Source of the DNA: an uncultured Collinsella sp.
Lineage (GTDB): Bacteria; Actinomycetota; Coriobacteriia; Coriobacteriales; Coriobacteriaceae
Assembly: GCA_902476475.1 (NCBI GenBank)
Contig: CABSDO010000046.1
Location: 1-15,691, forward strand
Length of the DNA: 15,691 nucleotides
Direction of reading: 5' to 3'
The position numbers were made by a program, and so were the translations under genes. The notes below the pieces were generated by a model. It did not search any database, was not told the DNA's origin, and saw only the letters and a program-made list of their open reading frames with translations. Below are positions 1-6,041 of the stretch, in pieces (the stretch's first letter is position 1; each line of letters begins with the position of its first letter).

Positions 1-1
1 C

Positions 2-1168
2 GACGGCTTCTTTATGCCCGCTGAGTTCGCCCCGCAGGATCGCGTGTGGATGGGCTGGCCCCACCGCACCGACACCTGGGCCCACGGCGCCAAGCCGGCT
101 CAGAAGCAGTATGCCGCCATCGCCCGCGCCATCGCCGAGTTCACCCCGGTCTATATGTGCGCCAACCAGGTCGACTATGCCAACTGCAAGGCCGTCTTCG
201 AGGAGGACGAGAACGTCACCGTCATCGAGATGACCACCGACGACGCCTGGTTCCGCGACACCGCCGCCACCTACGTCATCAACGGCAAGGGTGAGAAGCG
301 CGCCAACCACTGGCACTTCAACGCCTACGGCGGTCTCGTCGACGGCCTCTATTTCCCGTGGGACAAGGACGAGCAGATCGCCCTTAAGATGGCTGAGCTT
401 TCCGGCTGCCGCCGCTATCGTCCCGATGACATGATCCTCGAGGGCGGCTCCATCACCGTCGACGGCGAGGGCACCCTTGTCGTGACCGACCAGTGCCTGC
501 TTTCCCCGGGCCGCACCTGCTCTGCGGTGCTCGAGGAGGAAGAGGATCCCGAGTCCATCTGGCCCAAGTACCACAAGAAGTTTGAGCCCTGGAGCGAGGA
601 ACTCCGCGCCTACATGGATGAGCACCTCAAGGATTACCTGGGTGTCGAGAAGGTCATCTGGGTCAAGGAGGGCATCGACCCCGAGGAGACCAACGGCCAC
701 ATCGACGACGTCGCCACGTTCATCGCCCCGGGCGTCATGGCCTGCATCTGGACCGACGATCCCGAGTATCCGTTCTACGAGCAGTGCCACGCTGCCTACG
801 AGACCCTCTCCAACGCCGTTGACGCCAAGGGCCGCAAGATGAAGGTCTACAAGCTCTGCATGCCCGTGACCCCGCTGTTCATGGACCAGGCCTCCTGCGA
901 CACCATCGACGCCGACGAGAACGCCGAGCCGCGCGTCCCCGACGAGCCGCTGATCGCGTCCTACATGAACTACCTGGTCACCAACCACGGCGTCATCGTC
1001 CCGCAGTACGGCGACGAGAACGACCAGCTGGCCGTCGACACGCTCCAGAAGATCTATGACGAGGTCTGGGGCGAGGGCGTCTACAAGTGCGTCGGCGTCC
1101 AGTCCGAGCAGGTCGTCTTCGGCGGCGGCAACATCCACTGCATTACGCAGCAGGAGCCGTCCGCGTAA
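2..1168 (+). CDS. aguA: Agmatine deiminase, copy 1 (5' end outside window)
   Basis: Hydrolyses agmatine to N-carbamoylputrescine and ammonia (PAD_porph/guanidino-modifying fold, cytoplasmic). The reading frame is open to the left edge and begins DGFF before the first ATG at 14. The same residues precede Met18 of the paralogue at 4731, so ATG 14 is internal and about 13 residues are missing. Numbering from that Met, the catalytic set is present: Asp82 (WFRD), Glu143 (LEGGS), His229 and Asp231 (NGHIDD) and the nucleophile Cys376 in GGGNIHC. Two oddities: the usual RD(T/S)GPT loop reads RDTAAT, and there are about 25 extra residues (around 168-192, acidic, EEEED) before the LGVEKVIW strand compared with copy 2. 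Nearly all codons end in C or G, more strictly than in copy 2, which suggests high expression. The family is sure; the substrate is slightly less so because of the altered loop. Confidence 0.93.
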   Translation, partial: DGFFMPAEFAPQDRVWMGWPHRTDTWAHGAKPAQKQYAAIARAIAEFTPVYMCANQVDYANCKAVFEEDENVTVIEMTTDDAWFRDTAATYVINGKGEKRANHWHFNAYGGLVDGLYFPWDKDEQIALKMAELSGCRRYRPDDMILEGGSITVDGEGTLVVTDQCLLSPGRTCSAVLEEEEDPESIWPKYHKKFEPWSEELRAYMDEHLKDYLGVEKVIWVKEGIDPEETNGHIDDVATFIAPGVMACIWTDDPEYPFYEQCHAAYETLSNAVDAKGRKMKVYKLCMPVTPLFMDQASCDTIDADENAEPRVPDEPLIASYMNYLVTNHGVIVPQYGDENDQLAVDTLQKIYDEVWGEGVYKCVGVQSEQVVFGGGNIHCITQQEPSA

Positions 1169-1211
1169 TTGTCTGGCTTCCCGAGGCACGGCACCTTGCC
1201 CTTCAATCGTC

Positions 1212-1245
1212 GGGCATGACCCTTAAGGTCTATGCCCTCCTCTTT
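1212..1245 (+). terminator. Terminator of aguA copy 1
   Basis: GGGCATGACC pairs with GGTC-t-ATGCCC around a CTTAA loop (one bulged T), followed by the pyrimidine tract TCCTCTTT. It begins 44 bases after the stop codon. The tail is weaker than a classic U-run. Confidence 0.6.
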
Positions 1246-1268
1246 CAGGGCAATCTGCCGCACCTCGG

Positions 1269-1370
1269 AAACCCAGCCGATCAATCGGACAGTCGATGAA
1301 TCGCACCGTGACCATCTCGGGGCATTGATGGTCGGTTTATTCGATGTCTTGGTCGGCTGGGTTTTTCTTT
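1269..1370 (+). other. Branched inverted repeat ending in a T-tract
   Basis: AAACCCAGCCGA (1269-1280) pairs perfectly with TCGGCTGGGTTT (1353-1364), enclosing 72 bases. Inside is a further 7-bp stem, GACCATC (1310-1316) with GATGGTC (1327-1333). The closing helix runs into TTTTTCTTT (1362-1370). This could be a second terminator with a branched head or a structured RNA. I recognise no known riboswitch class. It lies between the aguA terminator and the permease. Confidence 0.45.
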
Positions 1371-1402
1371 GGGCACTCCGTTGCCTCCACTTCGGAGTGC
1401 CC
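1371..1402 (+). other. Perfect 10-bp hairpin
   Basis: GGGCACTCCG (1371-1380) and CGGAGTGCCC (1393-1402) pair perfectly around a 12-base loop. It sits directly behind the T-tract of the preceding structure and is followed by GCCTCTTT. It may be a tandem terminator. Confidence 0.45.
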
Positions 1403-1411
1403 GCCTCTTTG

Positions 1412-1695
1412 ATTGAGTACGCGTCTGATCTGGGATTTATTGCGGGTTAGGCCAATTGTTCGCTTGAATATCCCAGGTCAGACGCGTCTTCAATTGCCAA
1501 AAGATTCCGGTCGCAATCGCGGCCGTTTTGATCGGAGTATCTATGTACCAGCGTATCGTTATCTACACGCGCCTGTTCCGCGAGCGTTGGTCCAACAATT
1601 GCATCCTCTCTTCTCTTTGGGATGGCACCTGCACCGGTGACGCGGCCTGCAACCCTACCTTGGGCTGCGCCTTCGGTACAGATGCCATCCTTTTT
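1412..1695 (+). promoter_or_regulatory. Candidate structured 5' leader of the APC permease
   Basis: Three hairpins lie in a row before the permease. (a) 1419-1436 pairs with 1470-1487, 18 bp with one G-U, plus an outer 5-bp helix 1412-1416/1490-1494. (b) CGGTCGC (1508-1514) pairs with GCGGCCG (1519-1525), followed by TTTT. (c) GGATGGCA (1620-1627) pairs with TGCCATCC (1683-1690), enclosing an inner CGCGGC/GCTGCG helix, and is followed at once by TTTTT (1691-1695). The last ends six bases before the ribosome binding site of the permease, so it looks like an attenuator, and the whole like a regulated leader. A TGGCACC sequence in the 5' arm of (c) recalls the T-box core, but no specifier stem is visible. 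No promoter was identified. A 60-codon frame (ATG 1543, GGAG 5 bases upstream, stop at 1725 overlapping the permease start, five Cys) crosses the region and could be a leader peptide, but I do not call it. Confidence 0.4.
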
Positions 1696-1714
1696 GCTGT
1701 AGGGGGAGCGTGTC

Positions 1715-3124
1715 GTGGCAGGTAAAAAGTTCTCCCTGTTCGAGGTCATCCTCTCGGTTATCTGCGTTGTCTTTACCATCGAGGCGGCCGCTCCGGCATC
1801 TGCCATGGGTAACGTGCAGTTCTTCTGGTGGATCTTCCTCATCATTACGTTTTTGCTTCCCTATGGCCTGGTGGTGGCCGAGCTCGGTACGGCGTTCGAT
1901 TCCGAGGGCGGTCTGTACGATTGGGTTCGCCTGGGCTTGGGCGACCGTTGGGGCGCCCGCTGCTCCTGGTGCTATTGGGTCAACTTTCCACTGTGGGTGG
2001 CAAGTATCGCCTGCATGTTCCCCAGTGTCATCAATGCGGTATGGGGCATCGAATTTTCGCTTGGGGTCCGAATTGCCATCGAGCTTGCCTTTGTGTGGGG
2101 CGTCACGGTCATGGCAATGCAGCCGGTGGCCGAGGCCGATTGGGTCATGGATGGCGGCGCCGTCATCAAGGTGCTCATTACCGCCGTGGTGGGAATCGTC
2201 GGCATCTGGTTTGCCTGCAATAACGGCTTTGCCAACGATATGTCGTTTAAGACCTTTGTCCCCGATCTGGGAGACACTAACTCACTGACGTATCTTTCAA
2301 TCATCCTATTCAACTTTATGGGCTTTGAGGTGGTCGCGACCTTTGCCAGCACGATGAAGAACCCATCGCGCGATATCCCCAAGGCGGTTATCGCCGGTGG
2401 CGTTGCCATCGCGGCGATCTACATTATCTGTGGCATCGGTATTGGAGCCGCGGTTCCCACCGAGCAGCTTTCACTCGATTCGGGCATTGTGGACGCGGTT
2501 GCCGCCATGGTGGGGCGCGCTCACCCGCTGACGATGGTCGTGGGCGTGGCCTTTTTGGTGACGCTGTTCGCCAACATGATCTGCTGGAGTTTTGGCGTCA
2601 ACAACGTGGCGAGCTATGCCGCGCGCCACGGCAACATGCCGCGCCCCTTTGCGCTGGTGTCCAAGAAGACCGGCATGCCCAACGGCTCAGCACTCATTAA
2701 CGGTTGTTTTGCCAGCTTGGTGCTGCTACTTCAGATTCCGCTGGGCGAAGGTTCCGACGTCTTTTGGGTCTTCTTCTCGATGAACGTCGTCTTTCTGCTC
2801 ATGAGCTATATCCCGATGTTCCCGGCGTTTTGGCGCCTGCGTAAATACGACGACCGCTCACGTGTGTTCCGCGCGCCCTTCGAGGGCAAGGTGCTTGCGG
2901 TGGCGCTTGCGGTGCCGGTGGTAGAGCTCGTGCTTTCCATTGTTGCGACAATCGTGCCGCTTAACAGCTCGCCCGCCGAGATGTCAAAGTTGCCGATCCT
3001 CATGGGTGTGGTGATCGGCGTGTTGCTGGGCGAGGTTTCGCGCCTCATATCGCGCCGCGGCCGCAGTGTCGATAATCCCGGCGTTGGCGCAAGGGGGACC
3101 GGTCGCTTCGCACCAAAACAGTAG
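1715..3124 (+). CDS. APC-superfamily amino acid/polyamine permease
   Basis: A 469-residue inner-membrane permease of the amino acid-polyamine-organocation superfamily (AA_permease_2 type). It begins with GTG, placed by AGGGGGA at 1701-1707 seven bases upstream. The family N-terminal region is clear: a first helix with EAAAPASAM, then LLPYGLVVAELG and GGLYDWVRLGLG. Mid-protein FEVVATFASTMKNPSRDIPK is the conserved loop of the family. About 12 hydrophobic segments follow one another, and the tail is basic (RLISRRGRSV). Its place between two agmatine deiminase genes suggests transport of agmatine, or exchange of agmatine for putrescine as in AguD of lactic acid bacteria. That substrate is an inference from context; amino acid antiport (GadC-like) is the alternative. 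A structured leader precedes it and a hairpin overlaps its stop codon. Confidence 0.88.
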   Translation: MAGKKFSLFEVILSVICVVFTIEAAAPASAMGNVQFFWWIFLIITFLLPYGLVVAELGTAFDSEGGLYDWVRLGLGDRWGARCSWCYWVNFPLWVASIACMFPSVINAVWGIEFSLGVRIAIELAFVWGVTVMAMQPVAEADWVMDGGAVIKVLITAVVGIVGIWFACNNGFANDMSFKTFVPDLGDTNSLTYLSIILFNFMGFEVVATFASTMKNPSRDIPKAVIAGGVAIAAIYIICGIGIGAAVPTEQLSLDSGIVDAVAAMVGRAHPLTMVVGVAFLVTLFANMICWSFGVNNVASYAARHGNMPRPFALVSKKTGMPNGSALINGCFASLVLLLQIPLGEGSDVFWVFFSMNVVFLLMSYIPMFPAFWRLRKYDDRSRVFRAPFEGKVLAVALAVPVVELVLSIVATIVPLNSSPAEMSKLPILMGVVIGVLLGEVSRLISRRGRSVDNPGVGARGTGRFAPKQ

Positions 3125-3145
3125 CGCCGCGAGTTGTGCGGCGCT
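3123..3145. terminator. Hairpin between convergent genes
   Basis: AGCGCCGC (3123-3130) and GCGGCGCT (3138-3145) form a perfect 8-bp stem starting inside the permease stop codon. It lies between the permease and the convergent small gene ending at 3160, so it probably ends transcription from both sides. Neither side has a strong T-run. Confidence 0.5.
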
Positions 3146-3159
3146 GGCTGCATCTTGGA

Positions 3160-3351
3160 TTACTGTTCGCGGTGCTCGGAATCAGAAGCGAGCTTAGGCG
3201 CAAAGTAGGGGACGTGGCCCAGGTAAGGGCAACTGTCCGTACGCTCGTCGACAACGCAGGGGATATCTTCGTAGGTGAGTGAGTCGCTCAGGCGGGCGAT
3301 GGTCTTGGCGGCAGGAGCGACGAGCATCTTGAGCGGTGCGATAGGCGCCAT
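3160..3351 (-). CDS. Small protein of unknown function, 63 aa
   Basis: A 63-codon frame starting at ATG 3351 with a strong ribosome binding site, AAAGGAG (3357-3363 on the minus strand), five bases upstream. It is the best-placed start signal in this area. The product has an alanine/proline-rich hydrophobic first half (MAPIAPLKMLVAPAAK) and a polar second half with two Cys (IPCVVDE and SCPYLGHVPYF), ending in charged residues. No signal peptide or known domain is recognised. It is convergent with the permease and in the same direction as the LuxR gene, about 400 bases downstream of it with a terminator between. The function is unknown; expression is supported only by the ribosome site and open frame. 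Confidence 0.6.
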   Translation of the reverse strand: MAPIAPLKMLVAPAAKTIARLSDSLTYEDIPCVVDERTDSCPYLGHVPYFAPKLASDSEHREQ

Positions 3352-3518
3352 GGCATCTCCTTTCTTGCATGCGACCCGTGTTTTGGCGCGAATGTATACG
3401 CCGCCAGTCTAGCATTCCGCCGAGGAGAGCTCCAAACCACCACAAAGGGGATGGGCAGATGCAAGTGAGTAGACTTATTTGGATATGCCGAGCACACCGC
3501 GACAAATACTCAATAAAA

Positions 3519-3537
3519 CCGCAGGTCAGAGCTGTGG
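3519..3537. terminator. Weak bidirectional terminator-like hairpin
   Basis: CCGCAG (3519-3524) pairs with CTGTGG (3532-3537, one G-U). AAAA lies before it and CGTTTT after it, so on the minus strand it is followed by TTTTATTG. It lies in the gene-free stretch 3364-3716, in which I see no other gene; an open plus-strand frame at 3369-3683 looks like a by-product. Confidence 0.3.
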
Positions 3538-3635
3538 CGTTTTGGGGCGTGCTTGGTCTCCTACAAAAAGCCTGCTCACTTGGTTTTTCTGCTAGAAGAC
3601 CGCCGCGATGGAAGGCAGCTCCCTCGTGGCGGCAG

Positions 3636-3673
3636 ACATTTGCCCAGATAAAACCTGCCAAAATAAACCTGTC
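3636..3673 (-). repeat. 38-bp dispersed repeat, copy 1
   Basis: The reverse complement of this segment matches 9948-9985 at 35 of 38 positions. The core reads GACAGGTTTATTTTGG from 3673 downwards, then AGGTTTTATCTGGG. Both copies are in gene-free DNA and lie in opposite orientations about 6.3 kb apart. It is too short to be an insertion sequence by itself; it is probably a genome-wide intergenic repeat or the end of a small decayed element. Confidence 0.75.
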
Positions 3674-3716
3674 TACTCTTTGAGCCAGAGCCGACAATAA
3701 TTCAAATGGCGAAATC

Positions 3717-3748
3717 AAAGGGCGTTCTCCGTATGGAAGGCGCCCTTT
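3717..3748. terminator. Bidirectional terminator downstream of the LuxR gene
   Basis: AAAGGGCG (3717-3724) pairs with CGCCCTTT (3741-3748), with partial pairing further in (TCC gtat GGA). T5 follows on the plus strand and TTTGATTT on the minus strand. It begins directly at the TAA stop of the LuxR gene, whose transcript it ends, and would stop plus-strand readthrough as well. Confidence 0.75.
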
Positions 3749-4552
3749 TTATCGCGGGATGTTTCGCGTGGCAGTCATGAGGCCCAGGCGGTTGCTGACG
3801 CCGAGCTTGCGATAGATGGCGTTGACATGCTTCTTGACGGTTGACTCGCTTATGAATAGCTCGTTTGCCATCTGTTTGTTCGTTTTGCCGTCGAGCATGA
3901 GCCGCATGACTTCGGCTTCGCGCGGTTGGATATTGTGCTCTGTAATGAAAGCATTCAGCTGGTTTGTGTCTTCTGTCTGGGTGAGTTTAATGCCCCGAGG
4001 ATAGAGGTTGGCGAGCGCGAGGCTCGCGTGCCGAGCGATTTCGAGCAGGATTGCGAGCTCGGTGTCGGTGAAGTCTCCGGCTGTGCGTTCGCGAAACAGG
4101 GTGATGCTTCCTAGCGGCCTGTCGTTGTGCGCGAGCGTGGCCGTACAGCCAAAGTAGACGCCCTGCGGTTCCATCCATTTGCGATAGATGGGCGTGGCAT
4201 CGCGTCGCTCGACGTCGACGAGGTCGAGGTCGCGGTAGACGCCGACCTTATGTAAGTCAAAGCTCCATGTTGTATAGTCCATCGCGGCGTAGCGGTTGTA
4301 GTAGTCGCTCAGTGCGCGGTCGTCCATTCCGCTGCTTGCGGGGTGGACGTAACGTGGGGCATCACTGCCCGCCGCCTCGATCAGGTCGAACATGGCGATC
4401 CGATGGGGCACGAGCCCTGTCGTTCCCTCGAGGGTCTCCTTTTGCAGCTTATCGACACCGTGTGATGCGTGGATTGCAAGCGCGAGCTCGTTGAGAGCAG
4501 TCCAGGTCGTACTGTCCAACTCAATAGTCTGCTGTTTATTGCATGGGGGCAT
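3749..4552 (-). CDS. LuxR-family transcriptional regulator with probable sensor domain
   Basis: A DNA-binding regulator of 267 residues. The last ~60 residues are a LuxR/FixJ helix-turn-helix: IQPREAEVMRLMLDGKTNKQ, then ANELFISESTVKKHVNAIYR and KLGV. The first ~190 residues look like a GAF-type ligand-binding domain (MFDLIEAAG, VYFGCTATLAHNDRPLGSIT, then an amphipathic ELAILLEIARHASLALANL helix); no phospho-acceptor receiver domain is visible, so it probably senses a small molecule. I place the start at ATG 4552 because AAAGGA (4559-4564) lies six bases before it, while the ATG at 4588 has no ribosome site. It is divergent from aguA copy 2 with a dyad between them and is the likely regulator of the agmatine genes; the ligand is unknown and agmatine is only a guess. 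Confidence 0.88.
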   Translation of the reverse strand: MPPCNKQQTIELDSTTWTALNELALAIHASHGVDKLQKETLEGTTGLVPHRIAMFDLIEAAGSDAPRYVHPASSGMDDRALSDYYNRYAAMDYTTWSFDLHKVGVYRDLDLVDVERRDATPIYRKWMEPQGVYFGCTATLAHNDRPLGSITLFRERTAGDFTDTELAILLEIARHASLALANLYPRGIKLTQTEDTNQLNAFITEHNIQPREAEVMRLMLDGKTNKQMANELFISESTVKKHVNAIYRKLGVSNRLGLMTATRNIPR

Positions 4553-4614
4553 AGGGCGTCCTTTCCATTGTGGAACCCAGTATGTCATGTTCTCGGCCTG
4601 AATAGAACTTTAGG

Positions 4615-4643
4615 TCAGCGAATGGTATACCGTCGGTCGCTGA
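4615..4643. promoter_or_regulatory. Dyad, probable LuxR operator
   Basis: TCAGCGA (4615-4621) and TCGCTGA (4637-4643) are perfect inverted half-sites 15 bp apart, enclosing the small palindrome GGTATACC (4624-4631). The dyad is centred about 68 bases before the predicted start of transcription of aguA copy 2, where an activator would bind, and upstream of the LuxR start as well. Confidence 0.5.
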
Positions 4644-4661
4644 AAGGGGCTCGAGGGACCA

Positions 4662-4690
4662 TTGAGGACATCTGGGTACGGCTGCATTAT
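4662..4690 (+). promoter_or_regulatory. Promoter of aguA copy 2
   Basis: -35 TTGAGG (4662-4667) and -10 CATTAT (4685-4690) with 17-bp spacing. Transcription would begin near 4697, about 34 bases before the ATG. Both boxes are imperfect, which fits an activator-dependent promoter. Confidence 0.55.
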
Positions 4691-4730
4691 GGTCTCGTCA
4701 AGCAAAAGCACCGAGATTTAGGAGCTTGAA

Positions 4731-5852
4731 ATGAAGACCATCTACGAGAGTGAATCCACGCCTAAGAAGGACGGGTTCTATATGCCCGGCGAGTATGAGG
4801 AGCAGGAGCGCACCTGGATTCTGTGGCCGCACCGCTCCGACGTGTGGCGCTGCGGCGCCAAGCCGGCGCAGAAGGTCTTCACCGAGATCATCAAGACCAT
4901 TGCACGTTTTCAGCCCATCACTGTGGGCGTCAACACCGAAGACTTCCCCGCGGTGTGTGAGATCTTCGACGGCGTTGAAAACGTGCGCGTTATCCACATG
5001 GAGTACAACGACAGCTGGATTCGCGACCCCGGCCCGGCGTTCCTCGTTAATGACAATGGTGAGGTTGCTCTTTCGCACTTCCACTTTAATGCTTACGGCG
5101 GTTTCATTGACGGCCTGTATTTCCCGTGGGACAAGGACGCTTCCATTGGCCTGCAGGTGGCACAGCTCGAGCAGGTTAACCGCTATCGTCCCGAGGATTA
5201 TATCCTCGAGGGCGGCTCGTTCAACTGTGATGGTCAAGGCACCGTCGTGACCACCGAGATGTGTCTGCTCAACGAGGACCGCAACCCGCAGTACACCAAG
5301 GAGCAGATTGAGGAGAAGCTCTCTGAGTATCTCGGTATCGAGAAGGTTATCTGGATCAAGGACGGTATCGATCCGTACGAAACGAACGGTCATGTGGACG
5401 ACGTCGCATGCTTTAGTGCGCCCGGCGAGGTCTGCTGCATGTGGACCGATGATCCCAACCATAAGTTCTACAAGGAGTGCCAAGAGGCGTATAAGACGCT
5501 TTCCGAGACGACGGATGCCCGTGGCCGCAAGCTTAAGATCCACAAGGTGATTATGCCTGCGACCTCGGTATATATGACCGAGGAGGAGGCATCGACCATC
5601 GATCCGGTCGAGGGTGTGCTGCCGCGTACTCCCGAGGACGCTTTCGAGCCGAGCTACCTCAACTTCCTGCCCATCAACGGGGCGGTGCTGGTGCCACAGT
5701 TTGGCGACCCCAACGATGCCCAGGCGCTCAAGGATATCCAGGCTGCTTATCCGGACCGTGAAGTCATCGGTATCATGACTCGCGAGGTTATCTACGGCGG
5801 CGGCAACATCCACTGCATCACCCAACAGCAGCCCAAGGCGCGCTGCAAGTAG
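4731..5852 (+). CDS. aguA: Agmatine deiminase, copy 2
   Basis: A complete 373-residue enzyme converting agmatine to N-carbamoylputrescine and ammonia, the usual length for the family. The start ATG has AGGAG at 4720-4724 six bases upstream. Active-site residues are all present and spaced as in the characterised Enterococcus enzyme (from memory Asp96, Glu157, His218, Asp220, Cys357): here Asp99 (WIRD), Glu160 (LEGGS), His221 and Asp223 (NGHVDD), and Cys362 (GGGNIHC). The loop after Asp99 reads PGPAF where the family usually has (T/S)GPT(F). It lacks the insertion of copy 1 and the two share roughly half their residues, so they are old paralogues, not a recent duplication. It is divergent from the LuxR gene and has its own promoter and terminator. 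A long antisense open frame across it is a by-product of codon use. Confidence 0.95.
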   Translation: MKTIYESESTPKKDGFYMPGEYEEQERTWILWPHRSDVWRCGAKPAQKVFTEIIKTIARFQPITVGVNTEDFPAVCEIFDGVENVRVIHMEYNDSWIRDPGPAFLVNDNGEVALSHFHFNAYGGFIDGLYFPWDKDASIGLQVAQLEQVNRYRPEDYILEGGSFNCDGQGTVVTTEMCLLNEDRNPQYTKEQIEEKLSEYLGIEKVIWIKDGIDPYETNGHVDDVACFSAPGEVCCMWTDDPNHKFYKECQEAYKTLSETTDARGRKLKIHKVIMPATSVYMTEEEASTIDPVEGVLPRTPEDAFEPSYLNFLPINGAVLVPQFGDPNDAQALKDIQAAYPDREVIGIMTREVIYGGGNIHCITQQQPKARCK

Positions 5853-5892
5853 AGGCGGTTGCAGGCACACGGGGTAGTGTCGATATGACCTG

Positions 5893-5926
5893 GGGCCCGC
5901 TGGCGCACACGCTGGCGGGCCCTTTT
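5893..5926 (+). terminator. Terminator of aguA copy 2
   Basis: GGGCCCGC (5893-5900) pairs with GCGGGCCC (5915-5922), extended inward by G-U and GCG/CGC pairs, followed by TTTT. It begins about 40 bases after the stop codon. Confidence 0.85.
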
Positions 5927-5985
5927 GCGTGCGGCGGGCAGCGTTGCACGCGGGCACTCGGGTCTAAGCGAGGGTACCAGGGGCC

Positions 5986-6014
5986 TTGCTTATCGTCGAT
6001 AGTTGGTCTAGAAT
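5986..6014 (+). promoter_or_regulatory. Promoter of the AlbA_2 regulator gene
   Basis: -35 TTGCTT (5986-5991) and -10 TAGAAT (6009-6014) are 17 bp apart. Transcription would begin near 6021, giving a leader of about 20 bases before ATG 6042. Confidence 0.6.
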
Positions 6015-6024
6015 CGTCGATAGT
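5991..6024. promoter_or_regulatory. Tandem operator sites within the promoter
   Basis: ATCGTCGATAGT occurs at 5992-6003 and again at 6013-6024, exactly 21 bp apart (two helical turns). The first is centred on the palindrome TATCG-T-CGATA (5991-6001) in the -35/-10 spacer; the second, AATCG-T-CGATA (6012-6022), covers the -10 edge and start point. A related TCGATGATA follows at 6024-6032. This arrangement suits a repressor binding twice on one face of the helix, most simply the gene's own product. Confidence 0.55.
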
Positions 6025-6041
6025 CGATGATAGGGGGTAGC

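Noticed and set aside
1412..1695. T-box riboswitch before the permease
   Set aside because: Only the TGGCACC core and the terminator resemble a T-box; the specifier stem, AGUA/GAA loop and a contiguous ACCGCG are not there.
1715..3124. Naming the permease aguD
   Set aside because: Only the neighbourhood points to agmatine/putrescine exchange; the sequence does not separate it from other APC antiporters.
3369..3683. 104-codon plus-strand frame in the gap beside the LuxR gene
   Set aside because: No ribosome site, unnatural Arg/Pro/Ser/Trp composition, and its end is made of the 38-bp dispersed repeat.
4553..4588. ATG 4588 as start of the LuxR gene
   Set aside because: No ribosome site precedes it, whereas AAAGGA stands six bases before ATG 4552.
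4698..5957. 419-codon open frame antisense to aguA copy 2
   Set aside because: It mirrors the codon pattern of the conserved enzyme on the other strand, runs over its promoter and terminator, and has no family motifs.
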